NCBI GenBank assembly: GCA_963677085.2
Contig: CAXXFH010000004.1
Coordinates: 4,464,001-4,528,000 of the forward strand
Source of the DNA: G963677085 sp963677085
Lineage (GTDB): Bacteria; Planctomycetota; Planctomycetia; Pirellulales; Thermoguttaceae
DNA length: 64,000 nucleotides
Direction of reading: 5' to 3'
This document shows positions 51,856 to 63,731 of this stretch, piece by piece. Position 1 is the first letter of the stretch; the number at the start of each line of letters is the position of its first letter. A model generated the notes under the pieces. The model was given only the letters and a program-made list of their open reading frames with translations, was not told the DNA's origin and searched no databases. The position numbers and the translations under genes are program-made.

Positions 51856-51958
51856 TATTGACGCCTGCATAGCCAATGAAACGACGGCGACCAACGGGAA
51901 CCTGGATCTCCAAGCGTTCGGTTTTCCGAAACGATCATTTTCAATGCACGCATCAATC
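51856..51958 (+). repeat. Palindromic interspersed element, copy 3 (103 bp)
   Basis: Left end TATTGACGCCTGCATAGCCA, right end TCAATGCACGCATCAATC; interior GGCGACCAACGGGAACCTGG and GCGTTCGGTTTTCCGAA. It is very close to copy 4 inside the metal-binding lipoprotein gene. It lies about 185 bases before a decayed RAYT gene. Confidence 0.75.
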
Positions 51959-52142
51959 GACGCCACAGAAAGCATCCCTGCCGAAGTTTCGGCGGCTCCC
52001 TCCGCCGACCAGGGGCGTTCATTGCCACCCCCTGGACCCCCGGCTAGCCTCTTCTTCTGCTCGGTTGCGTTCCACACGGACCACCAAAAAATTCGACGAA
52101 TACACCACCAACCAAGCCTTGACACCCGACGAGCTTTCATAG

Positions 52143-52376
52143 AAGTGGCACCCAATTCGTAACTTTGACACAGCACTGGCAAAAGCCACTTGCAGCGTTT
52201 TCCTCGATCACCCCGAAGCCGTCCGACGAACTATCCGATACATCGAAGACAATCCCATCAAATGGCGGCTTCCTCGACAGTGGTGGAAGTCTGTGAAACC
52301 CTACGATGGTTGGCCATTGCATCCGGGGCATAGCCCCAATTCGCCGTATGCGAGACGGTTGCGGGGATGTGAGTGA
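52143..52376 (+). pseudogene. Remnant of a REP-associated tyrosine transposase (RAYT, Y1_Tnp)
   Basis: The frame open from 52143 encodes VFLDHPEAVRRTIRYIEDNP, IKWRLPRQWWKSVKPYDGWP and LHPGHSPNSPYARRL, the typical C-terminal end of planctomycete RAYT proteins. The catalytic HUH and tyrosine parts are missing, and a stop precedes the fragment, so only about 77 residues of a protein of roughly 200 or more remain. Confidence 0.7.
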
Positions 52377-52461
52377 GAATTTAACTGCGAAGCCGGCGAG
52401 CGGCTTCTATTCAAGAAAACACAAAACAAGACATCAGAAGACGACTTCGGAGACCCCAATC

Positions 52462-55158
<2,697 letters not shown>

Positions 55159-55211
55159 TCTGGGCGGCAGTTTTTGGACGCGACTTTTGGGCACAACGCA
55201 TTCGCCAGTTT

Positions 55212-55841
55212 TCATTCGGCACGGGACTCGATGTCTCGTGCCGTTTTTTCTGCCGCCTCGCGATGCCGAGACCACTCGGCCGCATGCGAGGTGTCGACTC
55301 GAGCAACCTTGTCGGCCAACACCACGTGGCGCCGCTTGATACCCGTCGCGGCGGGTGCGGGCACCTGTTGTTCGAACTTTGCCCGAGCGGGATGCTCACC
55401 CAAAAAACGCCGGCGGCAGCCGACGGTGTCGATGGTCGCTACCACGGCCGTACTACGCCGAAGTTCCTGGAGAATGTCTTGAACTCTCGCTTCGACGAGT
55501 GCCCCGACGCGGACTTCGATCATCAACGCGGCGGGCACTGCCGGTTCGATCTCCTCGCGCAGGCACATCACGCCAGAAAGATCGGGACGCCAAGCCAGCG
55601 GCCACGACGGGTCGCCCAGCCAAGCGCAGACGAAATCGGCACACAATTGAGGACGCCGGGTGTAAACGCGACATCCGTTTTCATCGCGGTGAGAGCACCG
55701 CACGCCCGCGGGCTTGGCGCCGGGGCCCACATGGCCACCGGGAATGGGTAGGTGAATGCAACAAGCTAAACACGTGTCGCATTGGCGCGGCCCGTGGCAT
55801 CCAGACTTCTTGCCCATCGGCGTATCGTGCGTGGCGTCCAT
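55212..55841 (-). CDS. YkgJ-type cysteine-cluster protein
   Basis: The N-terminal half holds the CxxCxxCC-like cluster: CHGPRQCDTCLACCIHLPIP, then CSHRDENGCRVYTRRPQLCA, and DFVCAWLGD. This arrangement binds zinc or an Fe-S cluster in the YkgJ/CxxCxxCC family. The C-terminal half (EIEPAVPAALMIEVRVGALV and a basic end) is less conserved. Function of the family is unknown. Start at MDATHDTPMGKK. 209 aa. Confidence 0.75.
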   Translation of the reverse strand: MDATHDTPMGKKSGCHGPRQCDTCLACCIHLPIPGGHVGPGAKPAGVRCSHRDENGCRVYTRRPQLCADFVCAWLGDPSWPLAWRPDLSGVMCLREEIEPAVPAALMIEVRVGALVEARVQDILQELRRSTAVVATIDTVGCRRRFLGEHPARAKFEQQVPAPAATGIKRRHVVLADKVARVDTSHAAEWSRHREAAEKTARDIESRAE

Positions 55842-56128
55842 GCTTTTCTTACCACCGGCAGTTGCAGCGATTTTTCGTGCCTCAGGGCGGCCAATTCTAC
55901 GTGCCCTGGCCACGTTTGTCATGGCCATCGCGGAATGCCCGAGCAATAGCCCACGCCTCCGCGTGGAGCATGATACTCCCGAGGTTCCCTTCGGCTTCCC
56001 TCCCTGACTTCGGTAGCGATCGCACGTCGCCTGAAGTGGGATGCTACTGGTGGCGAACAGAACGAATATTCGTTTTGCGTAAGATAAGCCGGCAGGGAAC
56101 TGCGGGGTGGATGGGTTATTGCTTGCCG

Positions 56129-56617
56129 CTACACCCTGGGAGCCAGTTCCTGGTCGACAACTTCCAGGTCGTTCTGGTAATAACGAATGGCTTCGTCGGG
56201 ACTGAGGTTCAGCAGCGCCTTGCCCTCGGTTTCCCAACGGTTGCGATCGAAGCGGAAGATGGCTGTTCCCTCGCGGAGGTTGGCCAGCAGGCTATTGATG
56301 CCAGCATCTTCACTGAGCTGGTTGATTGGCACCGTGACGCCCACAAAGGCCGACAGTTGCCCGGTGGTGCGATGTCGCACATAGGCCACGTCGTCGTCGA
56401 AATCGCACTCGTCCCAGTGAGGCCCCTGCGATGCCCCCTCGGCGGCGAGATAAATGAATTTCATCTCCAGCCGCTCTCGTTGCATGTGGAACGATCGTCG
56501 CGCCCGTGCCAAGCGTGCTTCGCGAGCGGCCGACTTCATGGGCCGCGAGACCCATGCGATTCCCAACGCCAACAGCGGCAGGACCAACCCCAACGCGATC
56601 CACCATGACGGAGACAT
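56129..56617 (-). CDS. Membrane-anchored protein of unknown function (162 aa)
   Basis: One N-terminal membrane helix (WWIALGLVLPLLALGIAWVS) is followed by a charged helix (KSAAREARLARARRSFHMQR) and a compact soluble domain with AFVGVTVPINQLSEDAG and AIFRFDRNRWETEGKALLNL. GAGGGAG lies before ATG 56617. Family not recognised, but the layout is of a peripheral membrane protein. Confidence 0.65.
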   Translation of the reverse strand: MSPSWWIALGLVLPLLALGIAWVSRPMKSAAREARLARARRSFHMQRERLEMKFIYLAAEGASQGPHWDECDFDDDVAYVRHRTTGQLSAFVGVTVPINQLSEDAGINSLLANLREGTAIFRFDRNRWETEGKALLNLSPDEAIRYYQNDLEVVDQELAPRV

Positions 56618-56878
56618 AAAAGCTCCCTCAACAATCCGGGCCATGCCACATGAGATTTTTCATCCGTATTCTATCTTCTCCGCCGTAGAAAAGGCAAGCA
56701 TCTTGCGGATTTCAGCAAGAGAACTACCTCTCGTTCCCACGCTTCGCGTTTTTGGTGCCACTGGCTGCTTGTCAGCCGGTACCAAGCACGGGCATGCAAG
56801 CTGCTCGTAGCATCCGTCGTTTTAAATGCGTTTGCCCCCCCGCTGGCGGCCGAGTCGCAAACCTGTTAACGTGCTCGG

Positions 56879-57727
56879 ATGCCTATTCTCGGTGCCCACA
56901 TGTCGATCGCCGGCGGCTACCACAAGGCCGTCTACCAGGCCCACCAACGCGGCTGCGACTGCGTGCAGTTGTTCACCAAAAACAACAACCAGTGGCGTGC
57001 TAAGGAGATTACGGCTGAGGAGGCCAAAAAGTTTCGCGACGCGCTGCGTGAAACGGGCATTACCCATCCGCTCGCCCACGACTCGTATCTGATCAATCTG
57101 GCCAGTCCCGATCCGGTGCTGCGGCGCAAATCGATCGACGCTTTTGTCGTCGAGCTCCAGCGGGCGTCGCTGCTGGGGATTCCCTACGTGGTGACCCATC
57201 CCGGTGCCTTCACTACTAGCAGCGAGCGGCAGGGCCTGCGTCGGGTGATCCAGGCCCTCGACTCCATCCACCGTCAAGCGGCCGACTTACCGGCCCAATG
57301 CCTGCTCGAAACGACCGCCGGGCAGGGTTCGTCGCTTGGCTGGCGTTTCGAACACTTGGCCGCCATCCTTGACGGCGTGAAGAATCCCGACCGGCTGGGC
57401 GTGTGCTTCGACACGTGCCACGTCTTCGCGGCCGGCTACCCGTTGGGCACCGAAAGAGACTACCGCGCCACGATGCGGCAGTTCGACACCACGGTGGGCA
57501 TCAAGCAGATCAAGGCCTTTCACCTCAACGACAGCCGCCGCGAGTTGGGTAGCCACGTAGACCGGCACGCCCACATCGGCCAAGGACACATGGGCTTGGA
57601 GCCCTTCGTCCACCTGCTGGCCGACCGCCGCTTCCGCAAGATCCCCATGTACCTGGAGACTCCCAAAGAGAAGCAAGACGGCGTCGACTGCGATCTGATC
57701 AACCTGAAAACCTTACGCAACTTGTAG
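56879..57727 (+). CDS. nfo: Deoxyribonuclease IV (AP endonuclease IV)
   Basis: Start motif ILGAHMSIAGGYHKAVYQA; metal ligands in VTHPGAF, LLETTAGQGSSLG, VCFDTCHVFAAGYPL, HLNDSRRELGSHVDRHAHIG and a terminal MYLETP. The set matches the three-zinc TIM barrel of endonuclease IV, which cuts DNA at abasic sites in base excision repair. 282 aa, normal length. Confidence 0.95.
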   Translation: MPILGAHMSIAGGYHKAVYQAHQRGCDCVQLFTKNNNQWRAKEITAEEAKKFRDALRETGITHPLAHDSYLINLASPDPVLRRKSIDAFVVELQRASLLGIPYVVTHPGAFTTSSERQGLRRVIQALDSIHRQAADLPAQCLLETTAGQGSSLGWRFEHLAAILDGVKNPDRLGVCFDTCHVFAAGYPLGTERDYRATMRQFDTTVGIKQIKAFHLNDSRRELGSHVDRHAHIGQGHMGLEPFVHLLADRRFRKIPMYLETPKEKQDGVDCDLINLKTLRNL

Positions 57728-57834
57728 ACCTCAGCAGAAAGGTTCCTCTACCGTTGAATTTGGCTACCGCGTTATTATTTCAGATCACTGTGAGTATCAC
57801 TGACTGAGGAGTTTCCCCATCCGCCAGGCTCACT

Positions 57835-59133
57835 CTACTCTGGAATCTCGCGCCCATGTGGGTCGGTGGCCTTTTCGGCCAGTTCGGCGGCCAGGTGTTC
57901 GCGGAGTGTGTCGTCGATGTAGTGTTCCATGCGTTCGGCCGGTTCGTGGACGTGGTCCAGGGGCAGCCCGAGTTGCTCGACCAAGTAGACTTCCCAGAGG
58001 CGATGTCCTCGGACCAGGGTTCGGGCCTGTTCTCTTCCTCGATCAGTTAGTCGAAGGGTATCGGCCTCTTTCCGCAACAGGCCACGGTAACGAAGGCTTC
58101 GCAGGGCCGCCAGCCCAAGCCACCCTCCACCGACGGCCTGGATCGCTTCGCCCGGGCCGAGCCGGTATTCGACCGCCAGTTCTTCCAGACGATATAGCAT
58201 AGCCAGCACGTCTTCGCGGAGAATACGCAACGAAGTTTGCAGGTTTCGCACCATGGCACTGATCAGTCCGTAGCGTGGCGACAGCAACATGGCGGCCAGA
58301 TAGATGAGCCCCACGATCACGGCCATGGTGCCGGCCGTGTTGGTGTTGAGCCAGCCGGCGGCGAAGTGCCCCAGAAAGGCAGTGATTATGCCGATGGCCG
58401 CCGCGATAATCAGCATGTTGCGAAGCCGATCGGTCAGCAGGTGAGCCGTAGCGCCCGGGGCGATCAACATGGCTACCACCAGGATCGAGCCGACCTGCTC
58501 GAACGAAGCCACGGTGGTTAGTGCGACCAGCGTCATCAAGGAGTAGTGCATCAACCCCGGGCGGAAGCCCATCGATTTGGCCAACCCGTTGTCGAACGAG
58601 CTCAACAGCAATTCCTTCCAGAAGACACCGATGAACACGATGTTGATCAGCAACACCGGCACAATGGTCACGATCGCCCGAGGGATTTCGTAACCCGCGA
58701 TGGGAACAACATTGAGGTCGACCATTTCGAGAATGCCGCCGAGCACACAGTCGGCGTCGAGATCGACGGAGGAGCCGTAGCGTTTGATGAGTACCACGCC
58801 CAGGGCGAACAGCGAGGTGAAAACCACGCCGATACTGGCGTCGGCATTTACGCCGCCGTGTCGGTTGAGTGTTTCGATCAACACGGTGCTCAATAGCCCC
58901 ACCAGGGCGGCTCCAATGAGCATTGCGCCTACGTTGAGCGTACCGGAAAAGACAAACGCCAGCACCAGCCCCGGCAACACGGCATGCGACAGTGCATCGC
59001 CCAACAAGCTCATTCGTCGCAGTACCAGGTAGCACCCCAACAGGGCACACGCCACGTTGGTCATCGCGCAAACGCTGATCACCCAAAACGAAGTTTGCGT
59101 ATTCGGCGAGAGTTGTTGAAACCACTCGATCAC
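57835..59133 (-). CDS. Metal ABC transporter permease fused to a DtxR-like domain (second permease)
   Basis: The first 275 residues are an ABC-3 permease: LLGCYLVLRRMSLLGDALSH with the EAA-like segment, SIGVVFTSLFALGVVLIKR and several helices such as LIIAAAIGIITAFLGHFAAG. After residue about 290 a soluble tail follows: a winged helix (LRSLRYRGLLRKEADTLRLT) and the DtxR dimer/metal domain (GHRLWEVYLVEQLGLPLDHV, AERMEHYIDDTLREHL) with likely metal ligands (H, E, H). It overlaps the first permease gene by 4 bases. 432 aa instead of the usual 280-300. Confidence 0.88.
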   Translation of the reverse strand: MIEWFQQLSPNTQTSFWVISVCAMTNVACALLGCYLVLRRMSLLGDALSHAVLPGLVLAFVFSGTLNVGAMLIGAALVGLLSTVLIETLNRHGGVNADASIGVVFTSLFALGVVLIKRYGSSVDLDADCVLGGILEMVDLNVVPIAGYEIPRAIVTIVPVLLINIVFIGVFWKELLLSSFDNGLAKSMGFRPGLMHYSLMTLVALTTVASFEQVGSILVVAMLIAPGATAHLLTDRLRNMLIIAAAIGIITAFLGHFAAGWLNTNTAGTMAVIVGLIYLAAMLLSPRYGLISAMVRNLQTSLRILREDVLAMLYRLEELAVEYRLGPGEAIQAVGGGWLGLAALRSLRYRGLLRKEADTLRLTDRGREQARTLVRGHRLWEVYLVEQLGLPLDHVHEPAERMEHYIDDTLREHLAAELAEKATDPHGREIPE

Positions 59134-60500
59134 GACGAACTCCCTCGTGCGGCATGGGTGTCCATTTGCACGTCGCCCGGCTCATGCGGCGACGCGGGCG
59201 ACTGTTCGGCGGCCAACACGCCTTCGGCCGCCAGCTTGTTTTCCAGTTGGTCGACGATTTCCGGCGTCAGCAGGTGCTCAATGGCGTCGGCATCGCGGTC
59301 GACGTGGTCGGGCGCGATGTGTACACCTCGGATGAGATACAGCTCCCAAAGCCGGTGGACGCGAACCAGTCGCTCGCCGGCGTCAACGCCCGCGTCGGTC
59401 AGCCGAACGCCTTGGGCCGTGGTTTCGATCAGCCCGGCCCATCCAGCCCGGCGCAACAGCGCGTTGGCTTGCCAACGGCTCCACGCACGACGTTCAAGCA
59501 AGGCTTCTCGCGACACCTCCACCCGCTCGGGCAGACTCGGCTCGTTGATTTCGTAGAGCGTGCGGAGCAGGTTTTCGCGGGCCGTTTTTCGCCGTAGTCG
59601 CCAGGCGAGTACCATGCGTCCTATAATTCCGCGGCGGGGGGCAAAAAAGACGGAAAGCAAAAACAGCGTCGTGCCGCTGAGCACAATCAATGGACCGGCT
59701 GGCAGGTTGCGGTTGACGTCGCCGAAGGCCAAAGGCTCGAAACCCAACCACTCCTTGATCACACCGGAGGAGAACAAGGCCCCCAGTCCGGCCGACGTGC
59801 TTCCAATGATCGCTGCAAGAACCAACATCGGCCCCAGGCGATTCGTCCAAAACCGAGCCGTGGCCGCGGGCATGATGAGCATGGCGGCCATCAGCACCGC
59901 ACCGACGGCCGGCAGACCGACCACGGTGATCAAGGCCAATGAGCCCATCATGATCATGTCCAACGCGAGCGTGGGCCAACCCTGGGCACGCGCGAAGCCC
60001 GGGTCGAAGCTCAACAGCTTGAATTCTTTGTAAAGCAGTACGACGCTGAAGAGGCAAATGGCCGAGGCACCGCCGATGAGGTACACGTCTTGCCAACTCA
60101 TGCCCGCCGTTTGGCCGAAGATATACGATTCCAGTCCGGCTTTGGCCCCGATGCCCGGCAGTCGGGCGATGATGCCCGACAGCACGATCCCGGCCCCGAA
60201 GAACACACCCAACACGATTCCCAGGGCGGCGTCTTCTTTGGTTCGCGTGGTGCGGGTGATCAGCGTCATCGCGACGATCCCCAGCAGGCCCGTGATGAAC
60301 GCCCCGATGAGCATGGCAACAAAGCTCTGGCGCCCCAGCACCAACACGGCCAGCGCCAGGCCCGGCAAGGCGGCGTGCGACACCAAGTCGCCCACCAGGG
60401 CACGGCGGCGCAACACGGCGTAGCAGCCCAACACACCGGCCACGGCGCCGAGCAGCAAAAGCGAAGCCGCCAGCAATAGGACGTAAAGGGTGTAGTTCAC
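59130..60500 (-). CDS. Metal ABC transporter permease fused to a DtxR-like domain (first permease)
   Basis: ABC-3 permease with GVLGCYAVLRRRALVGDLVS and HAALPGLALAVLVLGRQSFV, then the tail from about residue 300: QANALLRRAGWAGLIETTAQ (winged helix) and VRVHRLWELYLIRGVHIAPD, HVDRDADAIEHLLTPEIVDQ (DtxR-like metal and dimer part). It is a paralogue of the second permease; both form the membrane channel. It overlaps the ATPase gene by 4 bases. 456 aa. Confidence 0.88.
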   Translation of the reverse strand: MNYTLYVLLLAASLLLLGAVAGVLGCYAVLRRRALVGDLVSHAALPGLALAVLVLGRQSFVAMLIGAFITGLLGIVAMTLITRTTRTKEDAALGIVLGVFFGAGIVLSGIIARLPGIGAKAGLESYIFGQTAGMSWQDVYLIGGASAICLFSVVLLYKEFKLLSFDPGFARAQGWPTLALDMIMMGSLALITVVGLPAVGAVLMAAMLIMPAATARFWTNRLGPMLVLAAIIGSTSAGLGALFSSGVIKEWLGFEPLAFGDVNRNLPAGPLIVLSGTTLFLLSVFFAPRRGIIGRMVLAWRLRRKTARENLLRTLYEINEPSLPERVEVSREALLERRAWSRWQANALLRRAGWAGLIETTAQGVRLTDAGVDAGERLVRVHRLWELYLIRGVHIAPDHVDRDADAIEHLLTPEIVDQLENKLAAEGVLAAEQSPASPHEPGDVQMDTHAARGSSS

Positions 60501-61264
60501 CGGCCCCCCTCTCCCAGCCGTACGGCTTCGGCCGCTTCATCGAGCACGGTTAGCCGTCCGCCAAACGCTGCTTGAAGATTGCCATTGGTGAACGTCGTTT
60601 CCGTGGGACCAGCCGCTACGAGACGCATATTCAGCAGGATTACGTGGTCGAAGTACTCGGGCACGGTCTGCAGATCGTGGTGTACGACGAGCACCGTCTT
60701 GCCGTCGCTTCGCAGCGTTTGCAGCAATTCGACGATGGCCTGCTCGGTGGCCGCATCCACACCCACAAACGGTTCATCCATGAAGTAGATGCGTGCGTCC
60801 TGGGCCAACGCCCGGGCAAGAAACACCCGTTGTTGCTGCCCGCCCGAGAGCTGTTGAATCTGACGGTGGGCGAATTCTTCCATGTTCACCTTGGCCAGGC
60901 ACTCGTGGGCCAGTTGGCGTTGCGAAGCGCCGGGACGTCGGAACCACCCTAGCCGGCCATAAGTGCCCATCAACACGACGTCGAAGGCCGTGACCGGGAA
61001 GTCCCAGTCGACCGACTCCCGCTGTGGCACATAACCGACCAGATGGCGTTGCCGCTCGTAGGGTTGGCCGTAGAACTCCACCTTGCCGCTGGCCAGGGGG
61101 ATCAGCCCGAGCGCGGCCTTAATTAACGTGCTCTTGCCGGCCCCGTTGGGCCCCACAATGCCGACGAGCTTGCCCTCGGGCACGATGAGGTCGATATCCC
61201 ATAGGACGGGTTTGCGGTGGTAAGCCACCGTCATGTCGTGAATTTCAACGGGCGGTGCGGGCAT
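60497..61264 (-). CDS. Metal ABC transporter ATPase
   Basis: Walker A GPNGAGKSTLIKAALG, Q-loop VGYVPQRESVDWDFPV, signature QLSGGQQQRVFLARALAQ, Walker B IYFMDEPFVGVD and the switch histidine in VVHHDLQTV. The tail (ATEQAIVELLQTLRSDGKTV) and the RESVDW motif are typical of the Mn/Zn/Fe group (MntA, ZnuC, TroB). It powers import by the two permeases. 255 aa. Confidence 0.93.
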   Translation of the reverse strand: MPAPPVEIHDMTVAYHRKPVLWDIDLIVPEGKLVGIVGPNGAGKSTLIKAALGLIPLASGKVEFYGQPYERQRHLVGYVPQRESVDWDFPVTAFDVVLMGTYGRLGWFRRPGASQRQLAHECLAKVNMEEFAHRQIQQLSGGQQQRVFLARALAQDARIYFMDEPFVGVDAATEQAIVELLQTLRSDGKTVLVVHHDLQTVPEYFDHVILLNMRLVAAGPTETTFTNGNLQAAFGGRLTVLDEAAEAVRLGEGGR

Positions 61265-61639
61265 GGTGTGGCCATTAACGAAGGTTTATTTTTTTGACAG
61301 GATAGCAGACTGAACAGGATCAGCAAAGCAGCGCGGAGAATCGTCCTGTCGATTCTTTTTCGTTATGGTTTTTTCACAATAAAATTAACCACGGAGTCAC
61401 GGAGGACACTGAGATGAGAAGCATTTCCGCAGAACAGCCTTCACAAGTTGCTACGTGCAAGCAGTTCCGTGGTGAGAAATTTGCAGTGCGAACATGTTCT
61501 CATTCGGATTGACCGGCCCGGCCGCGATAGGGCGTCTCTTTCCATCCGGTCGATCCTGTTATCCCGTCAAAAAACGAATCGCCGTGAATAATCACGGCAT
61601 GATCTTTTCACGGTTTCGACGGTTATGCCAGGGCGTCGA
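61265..61639. other. Gap between the binding-protein gene and the ATPase gene
   Basis: No gene seen. ACCACGGAGTCACGGAGGAC at about 61389-61408 belongs to a repeat family often met in such genomes. It separates the binding-protein gene from the rest of the transporter operon. Confidence 0.4.
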
Positions 61640-62722
61640 CTACTTCAAGGCCTCGACAATCGTATGCAAGTTGTGCTCCACGGCGCCCACGTAGGTTGCC
61701 GCGGGCGAATCGGCCGGTCCCAAGGCATCGGAATATAGCTGCCCGCCGAGTTCGACCGTGTGACCGCGTGCGGCGCAACGCTGGATCAATGCCTGAATAT
61801 TTTTTTTCGGAACACTGCTTTCCACGAACACGGCCTTGACGTTGCGATCGGCCAGCAGTTCGACCAGCGCGTTGACGGTACCCAGGTCGGCCTCGTCGAC
61901 GGTGCTGATTCCTTGCAGGCCGTGTACCTCCAGGCCGTATGCCCTGCCCAGGTATTCGAAGGCATCGTGCGCGGTAATTAGCACACGCTGTGGTTTGGGG
62001 ATTTGCGCGTAACCTTCGCGGCACTGCTGGTCGAGCTGTTTGAGTTGCGCGAGATACTTTGCGGCGTTTTGGCGGTAGGCATCGGCGTGGTCGGGGTCGG
62101 CCGAGATCAGTTTCTCGGCCGCATGTTCCACACATTGCGACCACAGATCCACATCGAACCAAATGTGGGGATCGAAGGTGGTTTCCGATTCATGGGCGTG
62201 AATTAACCGATCGGGAGCTTTCTCACGTATGCCCTCGGTTACAGCGAAAACCGGTTGGCGGCGGCCCAGTTTTTCGAGCAAATCGCTCAAACGCCCTTCC
62301 AGGTGCAGACCGCTGTAGAAGATCACATCGGCCTGGTTCAATTCCCGGCGGTCGGCCGGCGTGGCCTTGTAGAGATGAGGATCGACACCGGGGCCCATCA
62401 GGCCGACCACTTCGACATGGTCCCCACCAATGTTGCGGAGCATGTCGGCCACCTGGCTGGTGGTGCACACGACCCGCAGTTTGCCGTCGGTCTTGCCGGA
62501 AGCCCCGCCGGTCGGGCTGCAACCCGGCACCGTCCAAAACGCGGCTATCAGCACGCACCACGTGAGATACGGGCGCAAAGGTCGCTTATTGATGCTTGCA
62601 TTGAAAATGATCCGCTTCGGAAAGCCGAACGCCTGGAAACCCAGGCTCCCGTTGGTCGCCTTCCGCTCATAAGCTATGCAAGCGTTAATAGGCCTTGACC
62701 GAACGGCTATCGGGCTTCGCAT
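61640..62722 (-). CDS. Metal ABC transporter substrate-binding lipoprotein with a repeat-derived insert
   Basis: Solute-binding fold of the ZnuA/MntC/TroA group: VCTTSQVADMLRNIGGDHVE, GPGVDPHLYKATPADRREL, TFDPHIWFDVDLW, ITAHDAFEYLGRAYGLEVHG and FVESSVPKKNIQAL. No His-rich loop, so Mn or Fe is as likely as Zn. GAGGAG is 6 bases before ATG 62722. Residues 11-45 (PINACIAYERKATNGS to FNASIN) are encoded by the 104-bp repeat element; without it the N-terminus would read MRSPIAVRSRKRPLRPYLTW followed by VLIAAFWTVPGC, a normal lipoprotein signal. 360 aa. Confidence 0.88.
   Translation of the reverse strand: MRSPIAVRSRPINACIAYERKATNGSLGFQAFGFPKRIIFNASINKRPLRPYLTWCVLIAAFWTVPGCSPTGGASGKTDGKLRVVCTTSQVADMLRNIGGDHVEVVGLMGPGVDPHLYKATPADRRELNQADVIFYSGLHLEGRLSDLLEKLGRRQPVFAVTEGIREKAPDRLIHAHESETTFDPHIWFDVDLWSQCVEHAAEKLISADPDHADAYRQNAAKYLAQLKQLDQQCREGYAQIPKPQRVLITAHDAFEYLGRAYGLEVHGLQGISTVDEADLGTVNALVELLADRNVKAVFVESSVPKKNIQALIQRCAARGHTVELGGQLYSDALGPADSPAATYVGAVEHNLHTIVEALK
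62587..62690 (-). repeat. Palindromic interspersed element, copy 4 (104 bp), inserted in frame in a gene
   Basis: Terminal inverted repeats of about 24 bases: TATTGATGCTTGCATTGAAA and, on the other strand from the other end, TATTAACGCTTGCATAGCTT. Central hairpin GCCTGGAAACCCAGGC. It adds about 35 codons to the binding-protein gene without shifting the frame. Confidence 0.8.
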
Positions 62723-63116
62723 GGCAGCTCCTCAAAGCTTTTTTGACATAGAGTACGTCAAGTAGGAGAATTGTCTCTCTTCATCCGATCGATTTGGACA
62801 GCAATCATAGGCGTGATGGTGAAATGCATCAACCACCGCCATACGCCGCGCCCCTCAACCCGAGGGGGTGCGGCCTGGATTTCCGGTACAAGCGGTTATC
62901 CAAAGGTTGAGTCTTAAGGGCTATACGGACGTTGGGAAAAAGACCCGCCTCGACTACCCGTTCGGCCGATCATGCGAGAGGGCGAACCTTACGGGGACTC
63001 CCCCCCGTTTGACGAGCCGGACATGAGTCTATAATACTGGAGGTGGCGGAACGCAATCCCTGGACTTGGCGGGCGTTTCCTGTTGCCCATTTAAGGTCGA
63101 CGACGGTTGATCGAAC
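62723..63116. other. Gene-free region between divergent genes
   Basis: A hairpin GCCGCGCCCCTC/GAGGGGGTGCGGC is at about 62845-62874. Promoters of the binding protein (minus) and acetyltransferase (plus) are expected here. No gene recognised. Confidence 0.45.
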
Positions 63117-63731
63117 ATGGACCTGACGTATTTTAAGCGTTATCGCATGGAAATCAGCCTGCCCGGGCGCAACCTTCAGGCGCCCGTGCCAGACGGTTAT
63201 CGGCTTCGACCATGGGATCCCTCGCTGCTGGAAGAACACGCCCGAGCAAAATACCAGAGCTTCTGCGGCGAAATCGACGCCGTGGTCTTTCCTTGCCTGG
63301 GCGAGTTGAACGGGTGCCGGCGTTTGATGAACGAGATCAGCCGCAAACCCGGTTTTTTGCCCGAGACAACCTGGCTGGTCGAATGTTTACACTGTGTTGC
63401 TGATAGACACGGTGTTGCCGATGGACAGTACGTCGAGAATGATTGCGCCGGAAACGGTCGTTTCTTGGGATATTGCGGCACTGTCCAGGGAATTCGGGAC
63501 CGCCAGGGACTTGGATCGATCCAAAACCTGGGAATTGTGCCGGAGCATCGCGATGCCGGTTTGGGTACGGCCCTGCTGTTTGCGGCCTTGCGAGGGTTTC
63601 GGGAGGCGGGACTCGATCGAGTCTACCTGGAAGTTACCGCACAAAACCAGGGAGCGATCCGGCTCTACCGCCGACTAGGTTTCCAGGTTATCAAAACGGT
63701 CTACAAGGCGGTTGAGGTTGCCTATTCGTAG
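63117..63731 (+). CDS. GNAT-family N-acetyltransferase
   Basis: The C-terminal half is a GNAT fold: GSIQNLGIVPEHRDAGLGTA (acetyl-CoA loop R/Q-x-x-G-x-A equivalent), LLFAALRGFREAGLDRVYLE and NQGAIRLYRRLGFQVIKTVY. The first 60 residues (YRLRPWDPSLLEEHARAKYQ) fit the opening helices. Substrate unknown. Usual length at 204 aa. Confidence 0.8.
   Translation: MDLTYFKRYRMEISLPGRNLQAPVPDGYRLRPWDPSLLEEHARAKYQSFCGEIDAVVFPCLGELNGCRRLMNEISRKPGFLPETTWLVECLHCVADRHGVADGQYVENDCAGNGRFLGYCGTVQGIRDRQGLGSIQNLGIVPEHRDAGLGTALLFAALRGFREAGLDRVYLEVTAQNQGAIRLYRRLGFQVIKTVYKAVEVAYS

Noticed and set aside
62845..62874. Hairpin as a terminator
   Set aside because: It lies upstream of both divergent neighbours, with no U run, so it terminates neither gene.
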